From Streptomyces corynorhini (GTDB taxonomy: Bacteria > Actinomycetota > Actinomycetes > Streptomycetales > Streptomycetaceae): a stretch of 56,088 bases of DNA. Below, piece by piece: positions 15,940 through 23,669 of this stretch. Made by a program: the position numbers and the translations under genes. The stretch spans positions 1 through 56,088 of the forward strand of contig NZ_QQNA01000034.1 of assembly GCF_003346515.1 (NCBI RefSeq), written 5' to 3'. The notes below the pieces were generated by a model. The model saw only the letters and a program-made list of their open reading frames with translations, did no database searches and was not told the origin of the DNA. The first letter of the stretch is position 1. The number at the start of each line of letters is the position of its first letter.

Positions 15940-18885
15940 TCAGCCGGTCTGCTTCACCTTGACGACCTTGACTTCCTTCCCGTCGATGACGCGGGTTTCG
16001 ACGCTGGTCATCTCGAACTTGCCGTCGCGCGGGATGAGTACTTCGGATTCCTTGCCCCGGTAGCGGGAGAGGGGGTCGACGTTGCGGCCGTTGCTGGTTT
16101 CGATTTCGAGCAGGACCTTCTCGCCCTTCATGCCGCCTCCGTTGGCCCGGCCGAGGGCGGTCTCCGCCTTGCCGAGGTCGGTGGACGTGCTCAGGTACTC
16201 GGGGAAGGTGACCGGGTCACCGTCCAGGAGCTGCTGGAGGATGTTGTCCGGCATGAACGTTCCCCGGTAGACGGTGAGGTCGGGGACCGGCGGGAGGTGG
16301 CTCAGTGCATCGTCCATCAGATCAACCTTGGCGGACGGGTCGTGGAACGATCCGGGCACCTTGCCGCCCCGGAGGTACTTGTTGAGGTCGGAGGCCCAGC
16401 TCCCGGTGTACTTGGCGATGACCCAGGCGTCCTCCGCCGTCAGGTCCTCGGTCAAGGGGTTCTTCTTGGCGATCTCCTCGACCTCCTTCGCCCAGTCCTT
16501 GCTCTGCTGGATACCCGGCCGATAGTCGGGGACGTCGTCCAGAGCGCGCATCGGGTCGTTCTCGGCATCGGAGCAGCTCCCGCCCTTGCCGCCCTCCTTG
16601 GAGCCGTCGCCAGGTCCCTCCTTGTCGTCCCCGCCCTTGTCCTTGTCCTTGTCGTCGTCGTTGTCGTCGTCCTTCGGCTTCGGCCTGGGCTCCGGCGGCG
16701 GCTTCGGCTCGTCGGTGAGACCGAGAGCGTTCGAGATCCTGTCATTCACGTTCTGGTACGTGTCGACACCGGCGATGGAGGCTCCGGACACCGCCGCCAT
16801 CAGGTCCATCGGAGAGGGCCCGGGACCGGCCGCGTACGTGACGCCACGGCCGTCCATCCGCCCGGCGACCACGCGGGTACGGGCCCCGGCCGAGGCGGCG
16901 AGTGTGTAGCGGCCGGTGCCGGCCGCGCCTGTGACCACGCTGCCGGAGAACGCGACGTTGGTGCCGTTCAGGCAGTCGTTCTTGTCGTCCTTCTTGTCGT
17001 CCTTCTCGTCATCGTCATCATTTTTGTCTTTGTCTTTGTCGTCGTTCCCGCCGGACGAGCCGCCGCTGCTGCCTGTGTCCCGGCAGTTCTGCGTCATGCC
17101 CCAGGGCGCCATGACCGGCCAGCAGTCGACACCGCCGGTCGAGCCGCCGGACTTGGAACCGCCGCTGCTGCTGCCGCCGGAGCTTGAGCCGCCGGAGGAG
17201 CCACCGCTGCTGGAGCCGCCGGAGGAGCCACCGGAGCTGGAGCCGCCGGAGGAGCCGCCGGAGCTGGAGCCGCCGGAGGAGCCGCCGGAGCTGGAGCCGC
17301 CGGACGAGCCACCGCTGCTGGATCCGCCGGAGCTGGAACCGCCGCTACTGCTCCCGCCGGAGGAGCCGCCGGAGCTGGATCCGCCGGACGAGCCACCGCT
17401 GCTGGATCCGCCGGAGGAGCCGCCGGAGCTGGAACCGCCGGACGAGCCACCGCTGCTGCCGCCGCTGGAGCTGGAGCCCCCGGAGCTGCCACCCGACGAG
17501 CCGCCCGAGCTGGAGCCACCGGACGAACCGCCCGATGATCCACCGCTGCTGCCACCGGAGGAGGACCCACCCGAAGCGCCACCGCTGCTGCTACCGCCGG
17601 AGCTGCTGCCGCCGCTGGAGCCGCCGGAGGCTCCGCCTACCGCCGCGCTGCCGCCGTTGTCGTTCCCGCCGTTGCTCCCGCCGGAGCTGGACCCGCCGGA
17701 GCTGGACCCGCCGTTGCTGCTGCCGCCGGAACTGGAGCCACCCGAGTTGGAGCCACCCGAGTTGGAACCGCCGCTGCTGGAGCCGCCCGAAGCGCCGCCT
17801 ACAGCAGCGCCCCCGTCGTCGTCATCGTTTCCACCGTTGCTGCCGCCGGAACTCGATCCGCCGGACGAGCCGCCGGAGCTGGAACCGCCCGACGAGCCAC
17901 CAGAGCTGGAGCCACCGGAGTTGGAGCCGCCCGAAGCACCCCCGGTCGCAGTGCCGTTGCTACCACCGGAGGAATTCCCGCCGGAGGAATTCCCGCCGGA
18001 GGCATCGCCTCCGGAGGCACCACCGCTGGAGCTGCCGCCCGAGGTACCGCCGGAGTCACCGCCCGAGTCACCGCCGGAGTCACCGCCCCCGTTGTCACCA
18101 CCGCTGTTGCTGCCGCCGGTACCGCCGGTACCGCCGGTACCGCCTGTGCCACCGTTTTCGCCACCACCAGTACCACCACCAGTACCACCACCAGCGCCGC
18201 CACCGCCCCCGGTGCCCTGGTCGTTGGAGCAGTCGCCGCCGAGGACGTTGCAGACGGCCGTCTGGAGGCCGCCGGAGATCTGGGTCCCCACGCCGCTGAA
18301 GACGAGCGTGCCGATGATCAGGGCGACCAGACCGATCAGGCCCACGTACTCGACCGTCGACTGACCGCGATTCCGGCGCCACCCGATCAGGTGCGGAATC
18401 GACGGGAGCGCCTCCCGGCGCAGCTGTTCACGCGTCCAGCGTGGCCTTACGGCCCGCCGGTCCGCGGGGAGTTCGAACCAGGAGCGGCTGGTTCCCATGC
18501 TGACCAGCGCGAGCAGCGCGCCCGGCAGCAGGAGTTGGCTGATACCGCGCACCGAACCCAGGTACAGATTGACGACGCTGGCGATCAGCAGCCACGCCTG
18601 GAGGCCGATCAGCGCGTACCTGACCACCGCGCCGCCGGTCCACAGGCGCCGCGCCAGGATCACCGCGGCGACGCCCGGGGCCATGGCGTACAGCGCCGCC
18701 AGGGTGAGCGTCTGGGTGACACGACTGCCCAGTTCCAGCAGCGAGTTGAGTACGCCGATGCCACCGAGCAGCGTGAGGAAGAACATCAGATACAGCAGGA
18801 GGCGCGTCACGGCGAGTGATCGCGGCAACTCCCAGCGATGCGCGGGAACGCCTGTCCGGAGCGCGAGGCCCTTGGAGTCCAACAA
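15940..18885 (-). CDS. Membrane protein with prepilin-like segment, Gly/Ser linker and ADP-ribosyltransferase domain
   Basis: About 981 aa. Four hydrophobic helices lie at roughly residues 27-47, 57-78, 89-109 and 113-131. Next is RNRGQSTVEYVGLIGLVALI (171-190), a prepilin-type signature (Gly, four residues, Glu at +5) with its own helix, then LQTAVCNVLGGDC. A Gly/Ser repeat linker of ~360 residues follows, then an Asp/Lys-rich stretch and a ~100-residue domain. The C-terminal ADP-ribosyltransferase domain starts near residue 770. Its R-S-E active site is visible as VYRG (Arg874), YLSTST (Ser-Thr-Ser 899-901) and KESEV (Glu-x-Glu 946-948), as in the ADPrib_exo_Tox/VIP2 class. The start is uncertain: TTG 18885 has AAAGG seven bases before it; GTG 18954 is the alternative. 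Target, export route and immunity are unknown. Confidence 0.85.
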   Translation of the reverse strand: MLDSKGLALRTGVPAHRWELPRSLAVTRLLLYLMFFLTLLGGIGVLNSLLELGSRVTQTLTLAALYAMAPGVAAVILARRLWTGGAVVRYALIGLQAWLLIASVVNLYLGSVRGISQLLLPGALLALVSMGTSRSWFELPADRRAVRPRWTREQLRREALPSIPHLIGWRRNRGQSTVEYVGLIGLVALIIGTLVFSGVGTQISGGLQTAVCNVLGGDCSNDQGTGGGGGAGGGTGGGTGGGENGGTGGTGGTGGTGGSNSGGDNGGGDSGGDSGGDSGGTSGGSSSGGASGGDASGGNSSGGNSSGGSNGTATGGASGGSNSGGSSSGGSSGGSSSGGSSGGSSSGGSNGGNDDDDGGAAVGGASGGSSSGGSNSGGSNSGGSSSGGSSNGGSSSGGSSSGGSNGGNDNGGSAAVGGASGGSSGGSSSGGSSSGGASGGSSSGGSSGGSSGGSSGGSSSGGSSGGSSGGSSSSGGSSGGSSGGSSSGGSSGGSSSGGSSGGSSSGGSSGGSSSGGSSSGGSSSGGSSGGSSSGGSSGGSSSGGSSGGSSSGGSSGGSSSGGSSGGSSSGGSSSGGSKSGGSTGGVDCWPVMAPWGMTQNCRDTGSSGGSSGGNDDKDKDKNDDDDEKDDKKDDKNDCLNGTNVAFSGSVVTGAAGTGRYTLAASAGARTRVVAGRMDGRGVTYAAGPGPSPMDLMAAVSGASIAGVDTYQNVNDRISNALGLTDEPKPPPEPRPKPKDDDNDDDKDKDKGGDDKEGPGDGSKEGGKGGSCSDAENDPMRALDDVPDYRPGIQQSKDWAKEVEEIAKKNPLTEDLTAEDAWVIAKYTGSWASDLNKYLRGGKVPGSFHDPSAKVDLMDDALSHLPPVPDLTVYRGTFMPDNILQQLLDGDPVTFPEYLSTSTDLGKAETALGRANGGGMKGEKVLLEIETSNGRNVDPLSRYRGKESEVLIPRDGKFEMTSVETRVIDGKEVKVVKVKQTG
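17130..18215 (-). repeat. Coding Gly-Gly-Ser repeat tract
   Basis: About 1.09 kb of near-tandem units encoding GGSSSGGSSGG-type sequence within the ADP-ribosyltransferase gene. Variants include GGSNSGG, two GGNDDDDGG/GGNDNGG breaks and AAVGGASGG islands. The strand is very asymmetric. The tract is likely to vary in length between strains and to be a problem for assembly. Confidence 0.9.
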
Positions 18886-19309
18886 CGAAATACCTTTCGC
18901 CGAATCGCTGACGATGTCGGCCCAGCCCCCCAACCGCGGCGCGTATATCGGCACACTAGGTACGCGTCCGCCCCAACCGAAGGGCCCGTGGGCCCACTTC
19001 GGGGGCCCAAGCCGGACCCAGACCGGACCCACGCCTCGGTTTCGGCGGGGGCGGCTCCGTCCCGCCGTACGTCCCGCCGTACGTGGCCTGGTTCCTCGTC
19101 TCGTACGTCGCCTCGTTCCTCGTCTCGCGCGTCGTCCCGTGCTCGGCTCGCGCAGACGATCTTCGCAATTACTTCATAATTTTGTACAACCATTCACGTG
19201 TGCGCGTGGTCTGGTCGGTTGGATCCGCGCTTCTGCGGGTCCGATGACATTTCGGGCCCGGCCGCGGTGGACGATGCGCCGAGGGGGCCCTTTTCACAGG
19301 GGGAAGTAC
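18886..19309. promoter_or_regulatory. Divergent promoter region of the ADP-ribosyltransferase/secreted-protein pair
   Basis: About 420 bases between two divergent starts. From about 19060 to 19140 there are short direct repeats (CCGCCGTACGTC, CGTACGTGGCC; CCTCGTTCCTCGTCTCG). An unusually AT-rich island lies at 19163-19193 (AATTACTTCATAATTTTG). I cannot assign a clear -35/-10 pair, but the island is the best promoter candidate. Confidence 0.45.
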
Positions 19310-20215
19310 ATGCGTACGCGTGCCGCCGTCGCCGCTGTTTCCGGTGCTCTGGTCCTGTCCGCTCTCGCCGTGCCCGTGTCGCACGCGGCGGACTCCCGCC
19401 AGGACAGCGCCGAGCTGGCCCGTTCCATCGAATCGTCGTTCCGGGACCGCGTCGCCGCCGCTCCTTCCGCCGCGCCGAAGGGTGCCCTGGCGGGCACGGC
19501 GGCCAAGACGGTCAAGACGGCCGACACCGCGCCGAAGGTCACCAAGGTCGTGGTGAACGGCGGCAAGCCCGTCGTGCTGGGTGCCACCGGCAGCAAGAAG
19601 GTGTCGGTCTCCTACACCGTCAGCCACGCGTCCGGCATCTACTGGACGCTCTCGTACCTCTGGACCGGTGGCGCGAAGCTCGACTCCATCACCAACATCA
19701 TCCTTCCTGAAGAGGACGAGCCCGTCTGCAAGGCGGTCAGTGCCACCACGTCGAACTGCACGTACACGGCCAAGGCCGAGGCGAGATACCTCTTCAACAA
19801 CGAGGCCAAGAACTGGAACGTCGCCACCTATGTGGTCGCCAACAGCGCCGACTCCGCGGAGAAGGAGAAGGCCGGCACCGTCAAGTTCCAGCGCGCCTCG
19901 CAGCTGACCGTCACCGCGACGCCGAAGCCGGTGAAGAAGGGCAAGACCCTCACCGTCACGGGCAAGCTGTCCCGCGCGAACTGGGAGACCGGCAAGAACG
20001 CGGGTTACGCGGGCCAGCCGGTGAAGCTCCAGTTCCGTAAGAAGGGCAGCTCCACCTACACCACCATCAAGACGGTCAAGGGCTCCAGCACCGGCACCCT
20101 GAAGACCACCACCACCAAGACCACGGCCGAGGGCTACTGGCGCTGGAGCTTCGCCGGTACGGCCTCCACGCCGGCGGTCAGCGCGCCGGGCACCCTGGTC
20201 AAGATCAAGAAGTAG
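19310..20215 (+). CDS. Secreted two-domain protein, paralogue of the one at 49517
   Basis: A 301-aa exported protein. The Sec signal peptide ends at SHA (cleavage after residue 26). A linker rich in Ala, Lys and Thr is followed by two probable beta-sandwich domains. The first starts VTKVVVNGGKPVVLGATG and has two cysteines (PVCKAV, SNCTYT). The second starts with TVTATPKPVKKGKTLTVTGK and ends with GYWRWSFAGT. The same order and motifs occur in the protein at 49517-50347. Start ATG 19310 has an AGGGGGA site before it. It is divergent from the ADP-ribosyltransferase gene. A role at the cell surface is likely; the function is unknown. Confidence 0.85.
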   Translation: MRTRAAVAAVSGALVLSALAVPVSHAADSRQDSAELARSIESSFRDRVAAAPSAAPKGALAGTAAKTVKTADTAPKVTKVVVNGGKPVVLGATGSKKVSVSYTVSHASGIYWTLSYLWTGGAKLDSITNIILPEEDEPVCKAVSATTSNCTYTAKAEARYLFNNEAKNWNVATYVVANSADSAEKEKAGTVKFQRASQLTVTATPKPVKKGKTLTVTGKLSRANWETGKNAGYAGQPVKLQFRKKGSSTYTTIKTVKGSSTGTLKTTTTKTTAEGYWRWSFAGTASTPAVSAPGTLVKIKK

Positions 20216-20237
20216 GACGGCACCGAGCGGCGGAAAC

Positions 20238-20275
20238 GGAGGGGCCCGGTCGGCAGATGCCGACCGGGCCCCTCC
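20238..20275. terminator. Strong bidirectional terminator
   Basis: A perfect 17-bp stem (GGAGGGGCCCGGTCGGC with its complement at 20259-20275) and a 4-base loop AGAT lie between the stops of two convergent genes, 22 bases after the secreted-protein gene. Confidence 0.9.
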
Positions 20276-20302
20276 ACCGTCGCGCGGGGGACGACCGGCC
20301 CC

Positions 20303-22813
20303 CTACGCGGGCATCTTCCGCCCCACCAGCCGCCAGCAGTACTCCAGCGCGCCCGACGCCACCACCGCGATCGCCACCGCCGTCCACGGCATCACCGCGC
20401 CCACCAGCTTCAGCGCGAAGAAATGCTGGAGCGTCGGCACCACCAGGACCACCAGGAACGCCACCAGCATCGAGATCACCAGCCCCACCCGCCACCAGGT
20501 GTACGGGCGGGCCACGATCGCCAGCACCCAGATGGAGACCAGGAACAGCGTGAGCGTGGCCGCGCTGGTCTCCGCCTCCAGCGTGTTGGGGCCGCTGTAG
20601 TAATTCCGGGCGATCAGATACGTGGCGAACGTGGCGATGCCCGCGATCAGCCCCGAGGGGATCGCATAACGCATCACCCGGCGCACGAAGTTCGGCTGCG
20701 CGCGCTCCGTGTTCGGCGCCAGCGCCAGGAAGAACGCCGGGATGCCGATCGTCAGCGTCGACAGCAGCGTCAGATGGCGCGGCAGGAACGGATACTCCAC
20801 CTGGAAACAGGCCACCAGGATGGCCAGCAGCACCGAGTAGACCGTCTTCGTCAGGAAGAGCGTCGCCACGCGCGTGATGTTCCCGATGACCCGGCGGCCC
20901 TCGGCCACCACGGACGGCAGCGTCGCGAAGCTGTTGTTCAGCAGGACGATCTGCGCGACCGCCCGCGTCGCCTCCGAGCCCGAGCCCATCGACACGCCGA
21001 TGTCCGCGTCCTTGAGCGCGAGGACGTCGTTGACGCCGTCCCCGGTCATCGCGACCGTGTGGCCGCGCGACTGGAGCGCGCCGACCATGTCGCGCTTCTG
21101 CTGCGGGGTGACCCGGCCGAAGACCGCGCCCGATTCGAGCGCCCCGGCCATCTCCTCCTGGCCGGCCGGCAGCCGCCGGGCGTCGACCGTGTTCTCCGCG
21201 CCCGCCAGCCCCAGCTTCGCGGCGACCGCGCCGACCGAGACCGCGTTGTCGCCGGAGATGACCTTCGCGGCGACGTCCTGGCCGGCGAAGTACGCGAGGG
21301 TGTCGGCCGCGTCGGGCCGCAGCCGCTGCTCCAGGACCACCAGCGCGGCCGGCTCCGCGCCGGACGCGGCTTCGGGGGAGTCCAGTTCCGCGCCTGCCCT
21401 GGCCAGCAGCAGGACGCGCAGCCCCTGCCGGTTGAGGTCGTCGACCTCGGCCAGCGTGGGATCGTCCTCGCCGAGCAGGACGTCGGGCGCGCCGAGCAGC
21501 CAGCGCGAAGGCCCGTCGCCTGCCTTCTCCTCGAACGCCGCGCCGCTGTACTTCCGTACGGACGAGAAGGGCAGCGCGGCCGTCACCGGCCACTCGCCCC
21601 GGTCGCCGCGATAGGCGTCGTTGATCGCCGTGAGGCTGGCGTTGGGGCGCGAGTCGGAGGCGCCGATCGCGCCGAGCACCTGCCGTACGTACGCCTCGTC
21701 CGCGCCGCCCAGCGGACGCAGCTCGCTGACGTCCATGCCGCCCTCGGTGAGCGTGCCCGTCTTGTCCAGGCAGACCACGTTGACGCGCGCCAGCCCCTCG
21801 ATGGCGGGCAGCTCCTGGACGAGGACCTTCATACGGCCGAGCCGGATGACACCGATCGCGAAGGCGACGGAGGTCAGCAGCACCAGCCCCTCGGGGATCA
21901 TCGGGACGATGCCGCCGACGGTCCTGGCGATCGAGTTCTTGAAGTCGTTCTGCTTGACGACGAGCTGGCTGAGGATGAGTCCCAGCGCGGTCGGGATCAT
22001 CATCCAGGTGACGTACTTGAGGATGGTGCTGATGCCGTTGCGCAGCTCGGAGTCGACCAGCGTGAACCGCGACGCCTCCTCGGCGAGCTGCGCCGCGTAG
22101 GCGTCGCGGCCGACCTTCGTCGCGTGGAACGCGCCGCCGCCCACCACCACGAAGCTGCCGGACATCACCGTGTCGCCGGGGCGCTTGAGCACGGGGTCGG
22201 CCTCGCCGGTGAGCAGCGACTCGTCGATTTCGAGGCTGTCGGCCTCGGCGACCACGCCGTCGACCACGACCTTGTCGCCCGGCCCCAGCTCGATGAGGTC
22301 GCCGAGGACGATCTCGGAGGTGGAGATCTCGGCCGCGACGCCGTCACGCCGTACGGTCGGCTTCGCCTCGCCGATGACCGCGAGACCGTCGAGGGTCTTC
22401 TTGGCGCGCAGCTCCTGGATGATGCCGATGCCGGTGTTGGCGATGATCACGAACCCGAAGAGGGTGTCCTGGATCGGCGCGACGAAGAACATGATCACCC
22501 AGAGCACGCCGATGATCGCGTTGAACCGGGTGAAGACGTTGCCCCGGACGATCTCCGAGGTGGAGCGGCTGCTGCGGACGGGTACGTCGTTGACCTCGCC
22601 CCGCGCGACGTGTTCCGCCACCTCGGCCGAGGTCAGGCCGGTGTGCCGGCTCGCGGGCTCGGGCGGCTTGATGGGGTGTACGGGGTCGAGTTCGGCGCCC
22701 GCGTCGATGGCGGGGCCGTCCTGGCGCGTGGCCGGGCCATGTGATCCACGGCCGTGCGGCTCGGGGCCGGGGGGCTCGGGGCCGTCGGTGTCGATCTTCG
22801 CCCGCTGCGTCAT
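20303..22813 (-). CDS. CtpE-like cation-transporting P-type ATPase
   Basis: An 836-aa P-type ATPase. A polar, Pro/Gly/His-rich N-terminus of ~55 residues precedes the core. Visible motifs are LLTGEADPV (actuator, 201-209), PMIPEGLVLLTS (304-315, in the helix that in many P-ATPases carries the PxxK/PEGL metal site), DKTGTL (phosphorylated Asp350) and MTGDGVNDVLALKDADIG (hinge). About ten membrane segments can be counted. The PEGL sequence and length match mycobacterial CtpE, reported as a calcium transporter, so calcium or another divalent cation is likely. Start ATG 22813. Confidence 0.88.
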   Translation of the reverse strand: MTQRAKIDTDGPEPPGPEPHGRGSHGPATRQDGPAIDAGAELDPVHPIKPPEPASRHTGLTSAEVAEHVARGEVNDVPVRSSRSTSEIVRGNVFTRFNAIIGVLWVIMFFVAPIQDTLFGFVIIANTGIGIIQELRAKKTLDGLAVIGEAKPTVRRDGVAAEISTSEIVLGDLIELGPGDKVVVDGVVAEADSLEIDESLLTGEADPVLKRPGDTVMSGSFVVVGGGAFHATKVGRDAYAAQLAEEASRFTLVDSELRNGISTILKYVTWMMIPTALGLILSQLVVKQNDFKNSIARTVGGIVPMIPEGLVLLTSVAFAIGVIRLGRMKVLVQELPAIEGLARVNVVCLDKTGTLTEGGMDVSELRPLGGADEAYVRQVLGAIGASDSRPNASLTAINDAYRGDRGEWPVTAALPFSSVRKYSGAAFEEKAGDGPSRWLLGAPDVLLGEDDPTLAEVDDLNRQGLRVLLLARAGAELDSPEAASGAEPAALVVLEQRLRPDAADTLAYFAGQDVAAKVISGDNAVSVGAVAAKLGLAGAENTVDARRLPAGQEEMAGALESGAVFGRVTPQQKRDMVGALQSRGHTVAMTGDGVNDVLALKDADIGVSMGSGSEATRAVAQIVLLNNSFATLPSVVAEGRRVIGNITRVATLFLTKTVYSVLLAILVACFQVEYPFLPRHLTLLSTLTIGIPAFFLALAPNTERAQPNFVRRVMRYAIPSGLIAGIATFATYLIARNYYSGPNTLEAETSAATLTLFLVSIWVLAIVARPYTWWRVGLVISMLVAFLVVLVVPTLQHFFALKLVGAVMPWTAVAIAVVASGALEYCWRLVGRKMPA

Positions 22814-23006
22814 GGTAATGACGGTAAGGCCGGTCGGACCGGTTCACCCGCCGACCAGGCAGAAGATCAGACTCCGGGACGAGGAGGATCGTACCCAGGC
22901 AGGAGGGAGGGTCACCGGAAACGCGACTTTGGGCAGGGTGCGATCAGGGGAGCGGGGGGTTCGGCCCCGCCGACCCCGCCCGTCCCGTCAGCTCCCGCCG
23001 ACCTCG

Positions 23007-23384
23007 TCAGCCTCCGTCGCGGCTGCCACTCCCGCCGGGGCTGCCGGTCCCGCCGGGGCTGCCGGTCCCGCCGGGGCTGCCACTCCCGCCGGGGCTGCCG
23101 GTCCCGTCGTCGGTCCCACCGGTCCCGGCTGCCGCCGCCGCGCGCTTGAGGGCCGCGTCCCGGCCGCGTACGTACCAGATGCCGATGAGGCCGAGTCCGG
23201 TGCCGGCGAGGCAGGTCCAGATCCACCACGCGTGTCCGTGGTCGCTGTACCAGCCGTAGAACGGGAGCTGGAGAACGAAGAGCGCGAACCAGAGGATCGT
23301 GCCGCCCGTGACGGTGCCGACGACCGGCCCCTCCAGGGGTTCGGGCGCCGGGTGGCGGGGGTTTCCCGTCAGAAAGCCGCTCAT
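23007..23384 (-). CDS. DUF2530 membrane protein with Gly/Ser/Pro repeat tail
   Basis: A 125-aa protein. Residues about 1-85 match DUF2530: PAPEPLEGPVVGTVTGGTIL, a first helix (TILWFALFVLQLPFYGW) and a second helix (WWIWTCLAGTGLGLIGIWYV) ending in a basic segment. The C-terminal ~35 residues are repeats of GSPGGT/GSPGGS encoded by 18-bp tandem units. Start ATG 23384. Function unknown; the family is restricted to actinomycetes as far as I know. Confidence 0.85.
   Translation of the reverse strand: MSGFLTGNPRHPAPEPLEGPVVGTVTGGTILWFALFVLQLPFYGWYSDHGHAWWIWTCLAGTGLGLIGIWYVRGRDAALKRAAAAAGTGGTDDGTGSPGGSGSPGGTGSPGGTGSPGGSGSRDGG
23023..23109 (-). repeat. 18-bp tandem repeat in coding sequence
   Basis: Four full copies and one partial copy of CTGCCrsTCCCGCCGGGG, with two alternating variants (GGT or ACT at the middle positions), encode GSPGGT/S units at the end of the DUF2530 protein. 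Confidence 0.85.
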
Positions 23385-23496
23385 GGCAGTCAGTGTATGC
23401 GGGGGCCACGACGCCCGGGTTGATGGTGTGGACAGTACGGAAGAAGGCAGGTGACACACGGGTCTACGCGCGGAGATAGCGATCTTGGGCGGTCAT

Positions 23497-23521
23497 ATTC
23501 ATACTGATGTATTCATACTGA
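23497..23521. repeat. Direct repeat ATTCATACTGA in the permease leader
   Basis: Two 11-bp copies of ATTCATACTGA, 14 bases apart, sit in an AT-rich stretch 150 bases upstream of the NCS2 permease. The sequence differs strongly from the surrounding GC-rich DNA, so a regulator site or promoter element is likely. The regulator is unknown. Confidence 0.5.
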
Positions 23522-23669
23522 AACCGTTTACTGGCTGACTTGTTCTGTTCGTGCGCCTGTGCAGAATCGTTCAGTTCCGCTGTTCGGCACGTCAGCTGTC
23601 CGGCGCGTCAGCGTCGTCCTCTGCCGCGTTCCCCTCCCCATCCCTCCCGTATGACGACTGAGGTTCCGC

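Noticed and set aside
17130..18215. Possible CRISPR-like repeat array
   Set aside because: The repeats are short, contiguous and in frame with a protein; there are no unique spacers or cas genes.
16916..18364. A 482-codon Pro/Glu/Leu-rich open frame on the + strand
   Set aside because: It is the complement of the Gly/Ser repeat tract; open only because repeats lack stops in that frame. The minus-strand gene has membrane helices and a catalytic domain.
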